24,214 bases of DNA from AG25 sp035518815 (lineage in GTDB: Bacteria; Gemmatimonadota; Gemmatimonadetes; Gemmatimonadales; GWC2-71-9), in NCBI GenBank assembly GCA_035518815.1, contig DATIXG010000131.1, positions 1 to 24,214 on the forward strand, written 5' to 3'. The notes under the pieces are model-generated. The model was not told the DNA's origin and made no database searches. It saw only the letters and a program-made list of their open reading frames with translations. Positions 7,790-14,720 of this stretch are shown in pieces. The translations under genes and the position numbers were made by a program. Every line of letters starts with the position of its first letter. The first letter of the stretch is position 1.

Positions 7790-9400
7790 ATGAATCGCAG
7801 AGATTTCGTGCGCGCCGGAGCCGCGGCCGGTGGCAGCCTCGCCGCGCTGTCCCGCCGCACCGCCCGGCGGGCCCCGCCGCGGCCGGATGACTTCGAGCTA
7901 GCCGAGCTGACGATCGCGGAGCTGCAGCAGGGCATGCAGGCCCGCCGCTACACGGCGCGGGCATTGTGCGAGCAGTACCTCTCCCGCATCGAAGCGATCA
8001 ACCTCCGTGGGCCCGCCATTCACGCCGTCATCGATACCAACCCGGACGCCCTGCAGATCGCCGACGCGCTCGACCGGGAGCGCAAGAAGCGCATGCGAGG
8101 TCCGTTGCACGGCATCCCGGTGCTCGTCAAGGACAACATCGCGACGACCGATCGCATGGCCACGACGGCCGGGTCGCTCGCGCTCGCCGGCGCGAAATAC
8201 CCGCGCGACGCGTTCGTCGTCGAGCGCTTGCGCGCGGCGGGCGCCGTGCTGCTCGGCAAGACCAACATGTCCGAGTGGGCCAACTTCCGCTCGACCCACT
8301 CGTCGAGCGGCTGGAGCGCACGCGGGGGCCAGGGACGGAACCCCTATGCGCTCGACCGGAGCCCGTGTGGCTCGAGCTCGGGGTCCGGGTCGGCCGTAGC
8401 GGCGAGCTGTTGCGCGGTTGCCGTTGGCACAGAGACCGACGGCTCGATCGTGTGCCCGTCGGCCGCCCACTCTCTGGTGGGCCTGAAGCCGACCCTCGGT
8501 CTCGTGAGCCGCGCGGGCATCATTCCCATCGCGCACAGCCAGGACACGGCTGGGCCCATGGCCCGCACCGTGAGGGACGCGGCGATCCTGCTCGGCGCCC
8601 TGGCCGGCGCCGACCCCCGCGATCCCGCGACCGGGACCGCTCCCAAGGACCGTCCGACGGACTACACCCGGTTCCTCGACCCGAATGGTTTCCAGGGCGC
8701 GAAGATCGGGGTGGCGCGCACCAAGTTCTTCGGCTATCACGCGCAGACCGACCGGCTCGCCGAGGATGCCATCGAGGCGATGCGCCGTCTGGGCGCAGTG
8801 ATCGTCGATCCGGCCGACGTCGCGCACGCCGGCGAGTACGACGATTCCGAGCTCGAAGTCCTGCTGTACGAGTTCAAGTCCGACCTGAATCGCTTCCTGG
8901 CCGACCTCGGCCCGGACGCGCCGGTGCACACCCTGGCCGAGGTCATCGCCTTCAACGAGCAACACGCCGCCCAGGAGCTCGCCTACTTCGATCAGGATCT
9001 CTTTCTCAGGGCGCAAGACAAGGGGCCGCTCACCGACGACGCGTACCGTGCCGCCCTGGCCAAGGACGCTCAGCTGGCCCGGGACGAGGGTCTCGACGCC
9101 ACCTTCGCGAAGTTCACTCTGGACGCGATCGTCGCGCCCTCGGGCAACCCGCCCTGGCCGATTGACCTCATCAACGGCGACCACTTCCTGGGATCGAGCA
9201 CCACTCCGGCGGCCGTCGCGGGCTACCCGAGTGTCACGGTACCCGTGGGCGACGCATTCGGGCTCCCCGTGGGGCTCTCGTTCATCGGCAAGCCGTACAC
9301 GGAGCCCCTGCTCATCAAGTTCGCCTACGCGCTGGAGCAGGCCACCAAAGCAAGGCGGCCGCCGCGATTTCTCGCGACGGCCGACCTCACCGGCAGTTGA
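7790..9400 (+). CDS. Peptide amidase-like amidase-signature enzyme, probable Tat export
   Basis: A 536-residue amidase of the Ser-cisSer-Lys class, which hydrolyses amides. Lys114 (LVKDN), cis-Ser in CGSSSGSG (Ser195) and nucleophile Ser219 in GTETDGSIVCPS form the triad. The spacing and the SPCGSSSG / TETDGSIVCPS wording match the bacterial peptide amidase subgroup (Stenotrophomonas Pam type) better than GatA, so C-terminal peptide amides or similar small amides are plausible substrates. The N-terminus has RRDFVRAG followed by a short Ala/Gly-rich stretch, which suggests twin-arginine export. The ATG at 7790 follows GGGG and no good ribosome site; TATTGC lies 4 bases upstream. The gene converges with the kelch gene, with only 6 bases between stops and no terminator visible. 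Family is firm; substrate is inferred. Confidence 0.9.
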   Translation: MNRRDFVRAGAAAGGSLAALSRRTARRAPPRPDDFELAELTIAELQQGMQARRYTARALCEQYLSRIEAINLRGPAIHAVIDTNPDALQIADALDRERKKRMRGPLHGIPVLVKDNIATTDRMATTAGSLALAGAKYPRDAFVVERLRAAGAVLLGKTNMSEWANFRSTHSSSGWSARGGQGRNPYALDRSPCGSSSGSGSAVAASCCAVAVGTETDGSIVCPSAAHSLVGLKPTLGLVSRAGIIPIAHSQDTAGPMARTVRDAAILLGALAGADPRDPATGTAPKDRPTDYTRFLDPNGFQGAKIGVARTKFFGYHAQTDRLAEDAIEAMRRLGAVIVDPADVAHAGEYDDSELEVLLYEFKSDLNRFLADLGPDAPVHTLAEVIAFNEQHAAQELAYFDQDLFLRAQDKGPLTDDAYRAALAKDAQLARDEGLDATFAKFTLDAIVAPSGNPPWPIDLINGDHFLGSSTTPAAVAGYPSVTVPVGDAFGLPVGLSFIGKPYTEPLLIKFAYALEQATKARRPPRFLATADLTGS

Positions 9401-9406
9401 AGGCGG

Positions 9407-10813
9407 CTAGTACCTGAAGGACTCGACCCGACGTGTCGCGGGGGCGCTCGCATCGTCGCCGCCCACCACCGCGATGTGGAAAGTGCCATCGCCGCCGAGG
9501 TAGCCGCCGGCACCCTGGTTGAAGAGATTGCGGCCGATGGTGCCGGCCGAGGTGGTGAACGCCCCCACGCTGCCGTTACTGTAGTTGAGCGGCGCGTAGA
9601 TCTCCTCGGCCGCCCCTCCACTGTATAAGCCGCCGGTCACCAGGGCAAAGCCCGACTGCAGCACCGCCGTGTGCGCCGAGCGTGGGGCGGGCAATGACGT
9701 GCTGGCCGTGGACCATCCAGCGACATCGTGCGTGTTGTTGACGAGCTTCGCGTAGAAGATCGTAGCAGTCTGCTTGCTGCCCGGTGTGGAATCATTCGGC
9801 GTCACGCTGCCGCTATCGCCGCCGAAGACGTACAGGTACAACCCCGATGCCCCGAAGCCGAAGCGCGCGCGTGGTGCAGGGAGTGAAGCCTGCACTTTCA
9901 ACGGGGTCAAGTCGCCTGCCACTTGAACCGGCCAGCGGTAGACGTTGGTAGAGGGTGTGTTCCCTGACCCCGCTCCCCCGACGACGAACAGACTCCCGTA
10001 CCACACGATGGCGCCGGCAGAGCGGACGGGCGTCGGGAGGGTTGTGTTGACCGACCAGCTTCCCAGGGTTCCATTGCTGTTGATCGAAGCACGGTACACG
10101 GTCGCGACCGGTGTGCCCGCCGCACTAGACGCCCCTCCCACGACGTACAGGAATCCACCCGTCGAGACGGACGAGTTGTACTGGGTCGCCGCGGTGACGC
10201 CGGTGAACGCGAGCGCGACCGGGAGCGAGGTGGTGGACTGCCACGCGCCGAGCGTGCCTCCGCTCGAGACGGTCGCGTAGTACACGCTGGCGGTTGGCGC
10301 ACCGCCGGCCGTCGCGCCGCCGACCGCGTACACGTAGTTGTTGCCCTGGATCTGGACGGATGCCACACCCGTCCCGCTCTGCGCCGTCGGAAGGCTCGAG
10401 GAGGCGGTCCACGTCAGTCCCGAAGGCACGAAGACGGCCGGGGTCACGGTGAACACGTAGGCGTTGCTCGTGAGGCCGTTGCCGGTCGTCACCGATACAT
10501 AGTAGGTCCCCGGTGTGCACCCCGTCGGGACCGTGGTGACAATCGTGCCGTCGGTCCAATCGATCGGGTTCAGAATGACCGCTGCCTGTGGCACCCCGCC
10601 GGCCGCAGGATTGAACGTGACCTGGCCGGATCCCTGCGCGCCTTGGAACTCGGCTCCATTGATCGTGACGGCGCTGCCCACCGGCCCGGCCGGGAAGATG
10701 GCTCCGTTCACGACAATGACGACTGGTGCGACCAGCGGGTTCGTAAAGGCCCCGCAGGCCGTGAGGAAGCCGAAGAGGGCGATTGCCGGCAATGCCCGGG
10801 CTGCTGACGTCAT
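9407..10813 (-). CDS. Kelch-repeat lipoprotein with N-terminal IPT/TIG domain
   Basis: A 468-residue secreted protein. A lipoprotein signal ends at lipobox LTAC (Cys20). An IPT/TIG-like immunoglobulin fold follows (about 30-125), with VTINGAEFQG and TIVTTVPTGCTPGTYYVSV. The rest contains six kelch-like units marked by VYAVGG, LYVVGG, LFVVGG, LYVFGG, ALVTGG and IAVVGG, each followed by GxLGxW- or APR-type turns, suggesting a six-bladed beta-propeller. It is probably surface-exposed and binds carbohydrate or protein; no catalytic motif is evident. I chose ATG 10813 over the GTG two codons upstream because AGGAG (10823-10819) is 5 bases before the ATG but abuts the GTG. It has its own promoter-like box, so it may be independent of the upstream envelope genes. 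Confidence 0.85.
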   Translation of the reverse strand: MTSAARALPAIALFGFLTACGAFTNPLVAPVVIVVNGAIFPAGPVGSAVTINGAEFQGAQGSGQVTFNPAAGGVPQAAVILNPIDWTDGTIVTTVPTGCTPGTYYVSVTTGNGLTSNAYVFTVTPAVFVPSGLTWTASSSLPTAQSGTGVASVQIQGNNYVYAVGGATAGGAPTASVYYATVSSGGTLGAWQSTTSLPVALAFTGVTAATQYNSSVSTGGFLYVVGGASSAAGTPVATVYRASINSNGTLGSWSVNTTLPTPVRSAGAIVWYGSLFVVGGAGSGNTPSTNVYRWPVQVAGDLTPLKVQASLPAPRARFGFGASGLYLYVFGGDSGSVTPNDSTPGSKQTATIFYAKLVNNTHDVAGWSTASTSLPAPRSAHTAVLQSGFALVTGGLYSGGAAEEIYAPLNYSNGSVGAFTTSAGTIGRNLFNQGAGGYLGGDGTFHIAVVGGDDASAPATRRVESFRY

Positions 10814-10845
10814 GGTCACTCCTGAATAGGTCGTGGGTGCGCCTC

Positions 10846-10851
10846 AAGATA
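10846..10851 (-). promoter_or_regulatory. Candidate -10 box of the kelch gene (TATCTT)
   Basis: On the minus strand the sequence reads CTATCTTG, with TATCTT at 10851-10846, 32 bases before the ATG. An AGGAG ribosome site lies in between. The identical octamer occurs before the alpha/beta hydrolase gene, and CTATCTTC before ada. The surrounding 95-base gap is locally AT-richer (10861-10885) than the genes around it. Confidence 0.45.
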
Positions 10852-10913
10852 GCAGGGCGCAAAACGTTTCATTACTACACCCCAAAGTGCCAGGAGTTGG
10901 GTGGGGTGGAAGC

Positions 10914-11858
10914 TCAGGCGGGCTCGCGGAAGTCCTCTGCGGCACGCAGGCGCCGCTCGAGGCCCGCCCAGCCGACGACCGCGACGGCGAGGGCGAGGAT
11001 CGGGATCACCTCGATGACCTGCAAGGCGAGCCCTCCCGCCACGGCTTGATCCGCATCGATACCGAACGGCAGCAAAGCGCCGACGATCGCCGCTTGCATG
11101 ACACCGACATTCGCCGGGGTGAGGCGCACCAGCCCGCCCAGATTCACGGCGATGAGCGCGGTGAACGACGCGGCATACGAGACGGGAAGATGAACGGCTC
11201 GCAGCGCGAGATGATACGTTGCCCACTCGGCGGCCCAGGAGAGGAGCGTGAGCGCCGTCGGGCCGAGCAGTCGGCCGCCCGAGCTCATCGCCGCCAGGTC
11301 GGCGGCGGCGCCCGCGAGACCCTTGGGGAGCCGCGCGATCACCTTTTCCCATCCGCGGAACTGGCTCACGGCCAGCAGGCTCACCAGCGCGACGCCTGCG
11401 CCGATTTGGAGCCCGCGGAGCGGGCCGGGCAGGTCGAGCACGAACGGCGCGATGACGACGAACAACGCGAGGCCCAGACCCTCGACCGCGCGGGACCACG
11501 CGACGGAGAGTAATGCGGGCCGCGCCGGGACGCCGTCGCGTTGCATGACCAGCGAGATTCTGGCCGCTTCGCCGGCGACCCCCGCGGCGAGACTGTTCAC
11601 GGCGGTCCCGATGAGGTTCGCTTCCTGCGCCACCCACCAGCGGCACGGGGCCACGGCCTTGAGGAGGAGCTGCCACGCCCACCCCTTGGCCACGGGAGAT
11701 AGCAGGTTGATAAGCAGGGCGGTGAGGAGCAGTCCCACGTCGACGCCCTCGAGCGCCTCCAGCGTCGTGTTCCAGGGAAACCGGAAAACGAACACCGACG
11801 CCGCGATGAGCCCGACCGCCGCCAGCGCCCACGTCAACCGTCGCAGGGTCCGAGTCAC
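10914..11858 (-). CDS. Flippase-like / lysylphosphatidylglycerol synthase transmembrane family protein
   Basis: A 314-residue polytopic inner-membrane protein with about eight hydrophobic helices, matching the UPF0104 / LPG_synthase_TM family (Pfam PF03706). Supporting segments are LLTALLINLLSPVAKGWAWQLLLK, AGVAGEAARISLV in the first half, and GLVRLTPANVGVMQAAIV in the second, equivalent to the PGGLGxxE region. No C-terminal DUF2156 lysyl-transferase domain is present, so it is not a full MprF. Such short proteins are usually linked to lipid or glycolipid translocation. The GTG start at 11858 overlaps the deacetylase stop (GTGA), which ties it to the glycosyltransferase-deacetylase genes and favours a role in moving or finishing an envelope glycolipid. 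Confidence 0.8.
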   Translation of the reverse strand: MTRTLRRLTWALAAVGLIAASVFVFRFPWNTTLEALEGVDVGLLLTALLINLLSPVAKGWAWQLLLKAVAPCRWWVAQEANLIGTAVNSLAAGVAGEAARISLVMQRDGVPARPALLSVAWSRAVEGLGLALFVVIAPFVLDLPGPLRGLQIGAGVALVSLLAVSQFRGWEKVIARLPKGLAGAAADLAAMSSGGRLLGPTALTLLSWAAEWATYHLALRAVHLPVSYAASFTALIAVNLGGLVRLTPANVGVMQAAIVGALLPFGIDADQAVAGGLALQVIEVIPILALAVAVVGWAGLERRLRAAEDFREPA

Positions 11859-12559
11859 GCCAGCAGCTCGCTCAGGGGGCGGAAGGCGTAGCCCTGGTCC
11901 CGCGCGTCGCGGATGATGCCCGGGAGGGCCTCCGCGGTCTGGCGGCGGTCGCCCGTGGGATCGTAGCCATCCCCGTCATGCAGGAGGATGATCGCACCGG
12001 GGCGGAGCTTCACGCGAACACGGCGGCGGATTTCCTCTGCTCCCGGCCGCGCCGTATCCCATACGCCGAACGTCCAACCGAACGTGCGGTATCCAAGGCG
12101 CCTGGCCGCCGGCGCCACGAACGGGTTGCGATAGCCGTGCGGGGCGCGGAAGGCGCGCGGCGCGCGCGCCGTGACCTCGAAGATCGCCTGATGTGCATCC
12201 TCCAGCTCGCGCCGAATGCGGCCCGGGCCGCGCCGATGGAGTTTGACGTGGTGCTGGGTGTGATTGCCGATTTCGTACCCGGCATCCGCCGTGCGCCGGG
12301 CGAGATCCGGAAACCGCTGCACGTGCGCGCCCACGAGAAAGAACGCGGCCGGCACGCTGTCGCGGACGAGGGTATCGAGCACACGCTCCGTCGCCGTCGG
12401 GTTCGGCCCGTCGTCAAAGGTGAGGTAGATCGACCGGCCCGCGCGGGCCCCTCGCCCAATCACGCGGCCGAACAACGGGTTGTTGGGGTCGTACACGCCG
12501 AGCGCGAGCGCGCCCGTGGCGAGGACGCCGAGACCGGCAGGGAACGCCGCCCCGATCAT
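11855..12559 (-). CDS. Membrane-anchored polysaccharide deacetylase (NodB homology)
   Basis: A 234-residue carbohydrate esterase family 4 enzyme, which removes N- or O-acetyl groups from polysaccharide. Motifs: TFDDGP (Asp49/Asp50, the latter a metal ligand), metal-binding His100 and His104 in HTQHH, RAPHG (138-142), the FGWTFGVWD strand, and LLHDGDG with catalytic His194. An N-terminal hydrophobic segment (residues 2-22) is a signal anchor, so the domain faces the periplasm. The start at 12559 overlaps the glycosyltransferase stop (ATGA); upstream extension of the frame would lie inside that gene. It resembles the PgdA / chitooligosaccharide deacetylase branch at the minimum domain length. 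Substrate is probably the product of the coupled glycosyltransferase or peptidoglycan. Confidence 0.92.
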   Translation of the reverse strand: MIGAAFPAGLGVLATGALALGVYDPNNPLFGRVIGRGARAGRSIYLTFDDGPNPTATERVLDTLVRDSVPAAFFLVGAHVQRFPDLARRTADAGYEIGNHTQHHVKLHRRGPGRIRRELEDAHQAIFEVTARAPRAFRAPHGYRNPFVAPAARRLGYRTFGWTFGVWDTARPGAEEIRRRVRVKLRPGAIILLHDGDGYDPTGDRRQTAEALPGIIRDARDQGYAFRPLSELLA

Positions 12560-13776
12560 CGCAATACGTCCTCGTAGACCGCGAGCGTGCGTTCGGCGAT
12601 CTCCGTCCAGCTGAAACGCGCGACCGTCGCGAGTCCGGCCTGGCTCATGGCCGCGCGGCGCGCGGGATCCTCGAGCAGCGCGATCGTTGTGTCGGCCCAG
12701 GCCGCCGCATCGCCGCCCGGGACGATGGCCGCCTCGTGCCCGTCCCGCACCACGGACCGGAACCCGACGTTGTCGGCCAGGACGAGCGGGGTGCCGCAGG
12801 CCATGGCCTCGAGCAGGGTCACGCCGAAGGAGGCGCGGGTGGTGGGGCAGAGATAGAGATCGGCGCGGCCGTAGTGGGCCGGTCGGTCGTCGAATACGCG
12901 GCCGAGAAACACCACTCGGTCGCCCAGCGCGCGGGCGCGTCGCTCGTAATAGCCGCGCCACGGCCCGTCACCCGCGACCATGAGGCGCGTGCCTGGAAAG
13001 CGGGCGAGGATGCGTGGCATGGCGTCGAGCAGCGTTCCCAACCCGTTGCGCGGCTCGAGCCGCGCGAGGAACAACAGCTCGGGCGTCCCGCGCGCGGCGT
13101 CCGCCGGACGCCGGCCGTTCGGATGAAATACGCCGAGGTGGACGCCGTTCGGGATGACCTCCCAGTTGCCGCGGAAGTAGCGCGACAGGGCGGCGACGAC
13201 GGGCGTGCTGACGGCGATCAGTCGCGCGTGGCGGTCGAGCAGCCGCTGCAACGGGCGGCGCAGCAGGCGGTACCCGGCCGAGCGCGGAAACCACGAGTGG
13301 AACGTCGCCACCACCGGCAGCCCCACGCGCCACGCGGCGACCGGCGCCAACAGGCCGAACGTTGGGGCGAGGCCGCCGTGTACGTGCACGAGGTCGAACT
13401 CGCCTTCCGCGAACAGCGTAGCCAGCTGATCCGTGAGCCGCCAGCCGGCCGTGATTCGTGAGACGCCACCGTTTGCGTAAAGGACGATGCTCCGTCCCAC
13501 CCGGCGCACGAAGGGCGCGTCCTGGTGGGCTCCGCCCATGCGGGACGTGACGACGACGGGCGTGTGGCCCCGGCGCTCGAGCTCGAGCGCCATGTTGTGA
13601 ACGTGCTCCGGGACGCCGCCGAGCTGAGGGTAGTAGTCCTCGGCGACGAGGGCGATGCGCAGGGGACGGCTCAGGCTCCCCCCGGCGTCACGGACTGCCC
13701 GCTCCCTGGGCGTGTGCGGCAGCGGCAGCGGCAGCCCGATGCACGGCGGCGAGGACGCTCTGGGGATGCTCCTCAT
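12556..13776 (-). CDS. GT4-family glycosyltransferase (PimA-like)
   Basis: A 406-residue GT-B retaining glycosyltransferase if started at ATG 13776. The N-terminal Rossmann half starts at LRIALVAEDYYPQLGGVPEHV (residue 40 onward), with HVHGGLAPTFGLL and IAVSTPVV. The C-terminal half has the donor-binding pattern FLARLEPRNGLGTLLDA and ASFGVTLLEAMACGTP. The usual EX7E pair is incomplete: the first Glu is Ala315 while Glu323 is kept. The start is uncertain. The ATG at 13776 lies 89 bases inside the hydrolase gene and has no ribosome site, and no ATG or GTG occurs in frame close to LRIALV; a CTG after GGGGGGAG (about 13672) would give a tighter start. It is coupled to the deacetylase. Probable role is sugar addition to a lipid or surface glycan. 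Confidence 0.88.
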   Translation of the reverse strand: MRSIPRASSPPCIGLPLPLPHTPRERAVRDAGGSLSRPLRIALVAEDYYPQLGGVPEHVHNMALELERRGHTPVVVTSRMGGAHQDAPFVRRVGRSIVLYANGGVSRITAGWRLTDQLATLFAEGEFDLVHVHGGLAPTFGLLAPVAAWRVGLPVVATFHSWFPRSAGYRLLRRPLQRLLDRHARLIAVSTPVVAALSRYFRGNWEVIPNGVHLGVFHPNGRRPADAARGTPELLFLARLEPRNGLGTLLDAMPRILARFPGTRLMVAGDGPWRGYYERRARALGDRVVFLGRVFDDRPAHYGRADLYLCPTTRASFGVTLLEAMACGTPLVLADNVGFRSVVRDGHEAAIVPGGDAAAWADTTIALLEDPARRAAMSQAGLATVARFSWTEIAERTLAVYEDVLR

Positions 13777-14584
13777 AGAGGAAGTGACCGGCGCCCACCA
13801 CGGAGTCGATCATGAAGCGGGGGACGGTCCGCTCCAGCAGCGTGATTTCGTCAAGCCCGACGTCGCCCTGGTGCGGCGCGGTACCGATCATGAGCAGTAC
13901 GGGGCAGGCGATCGTGCTGAGATGGGACTGGATCCTGTCCGGCTCGCGCGCTGCCGCGACGCCCAGAAATGCTTTCAACGTGCCGTCCAGATCGCGGGCC
14001 GCAGCGGCGGTGTAGCCCACGACCACGGAATCGGTCACCCATCTCGCATCTCCCGACGACGCGATCAGCATCTGGCGGATTTTCCAGCGAATCAGGCGCA
14101 CGCCTCCCAGCAGCTTGATCCACGGGGCGAACCGCATCGCGCGCTTGAAGGCCGGGGTCGCCGCGGTCTCCGCGGGGCCGCCCTCGATCGTGACGAGCGC
14201 GCTCACCAGGTCGGGTCGGCTGTAGGCGAGACGAAACCCCTCGGAGCCGCCCACGGAGTGGGCGACCACGATCGCCTGTTTGACGGCCAGTGTGTCGAGC
14301 ACCGCGGCAACGCGATCGGCCTGCGCGGTGAGAGAATAGTTCGCTCGCTCGGGCTTGGCCGACTCGCCCACGCCGAGCGGCTCGATGACAATGGTGCGAT
14401 AGCCACTGGCGGTGAGCATGGGCACGACGTCGCGGAACGCGAACGCCGACCCGAACAGCCCTGGCACCAACACGACGGGCGCGCCGTGACCGCTGACCTC
14501 GACGTGCAGCGATTCCTTGGCCGAGAGGGGCACCGCGAAGGAGTGCACGGAATCGGCCAGCAGGACCGCCATGAGCCACCACAC
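13688..14584 (-). CDS. Alpha/beta-fold hydrolase, probably exported or membrane-anchored
   Basis: A 298-residue serine hydrolase. The oxyanion region VLVPGLFGSAFAF, nucleophile elbow AHSVGG (Ser110, with Ala in place of the usual first Gly) and catalytic His in VGAGHFLYEEHP show the alpha/beta-hydrolase fold. I start it at GTG 14584 because AGGAGG (14597-14592) is 7 bases upstream. This adds WWLMAVLLADSVHSFAVPL, a short hydrophobic leader that may act as a signal peptide or anchor; the ATG four codons later lacks such a site. A frame reaching to 15055 would run through the promoter region and the opposite gene and is not real. It is the first gene of the minus-strand envelope set, and its 3' end may overlap the glycosyltransferase start. 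Ester substrate unknown. Confidence 0.85.
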   Translation of the reverse strand: MWWLMAVLLADSVHSFAVPLSAKESLHVEVSGHGAPVVLVPGLFGSAFAFRDVVPMLTASGYRTIVIEPLGVGESAKPERANYSLTAQADRVAAVLDTLAVKQAIVVAHSVGGSEGFRLAYSRPDLVSALVTIEGGPAETAATPAFKRAMRFAPWIKLLGGVRLIRWKIRQMLIASSGDARWVTDSVVVGYTAAAARDLDGTLKAFLGVAAAREPDRIQSHLSTIACPVLLMIGTAPHQGDVGLDEITLLERTVPRFMIDSVVGAGHFLYEEHPQSVLAAVHRAAAAAAAHAQGAGSP

Positions 14585-14644
14585 GTCGAGACCTCCTCCG
14601 AGACTCGCGACTTCAGTTCCCGCGCCAGTCGCGGGGATCGCCAC

Positions 14645-14650
14645 AAGATA
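14645..14650 (-). promoter_or_regulatory. Candidate -10 box of the hydrolase-GT-deacetylase operon (TATCTT)
   Basis: The minus strand reads CTATCTTG with TATCTT at 14650-14645. It lies 60 bases before the GTG start, and a strong AGGAGG ribosome site is present. It sits in the 136-base divergent gap shared with the beta-lactamase-like gene. No -35 match is seen in the very G-rich upstream stretch. Confidence 0.4.
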
Positions 14651-14700
14651 GTCGGGGCCGGGATCGGGGGAGGGGCTACCCGGCCGTGGCAGGAGCGCGC

Positions 14701-14706
14701 TATGCT
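14701..14706 (+). promoter_or_regulatory. Candidate -10 box of the beta-lactamase-like gene (TATGCT)
   Basis: TATGCT preceded by C and followed by TC, ending 14 bases before the ATG at 14721. No Shine-Dalgarno sequence is found between box and ATG (CGCGCGACACTCG), so the mRNA would have a leader of only a few bases. Confidence 0.35.
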
Positions 14707-14720
14707 TCGCGCGACACTCG

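Noticed and set aside
9401..9406. Bidirectional terminator between amidase and kelch genes
   Set aside because: Only 6 bases separate the stops, and no stable hairpin with T-tract was seen on either side.
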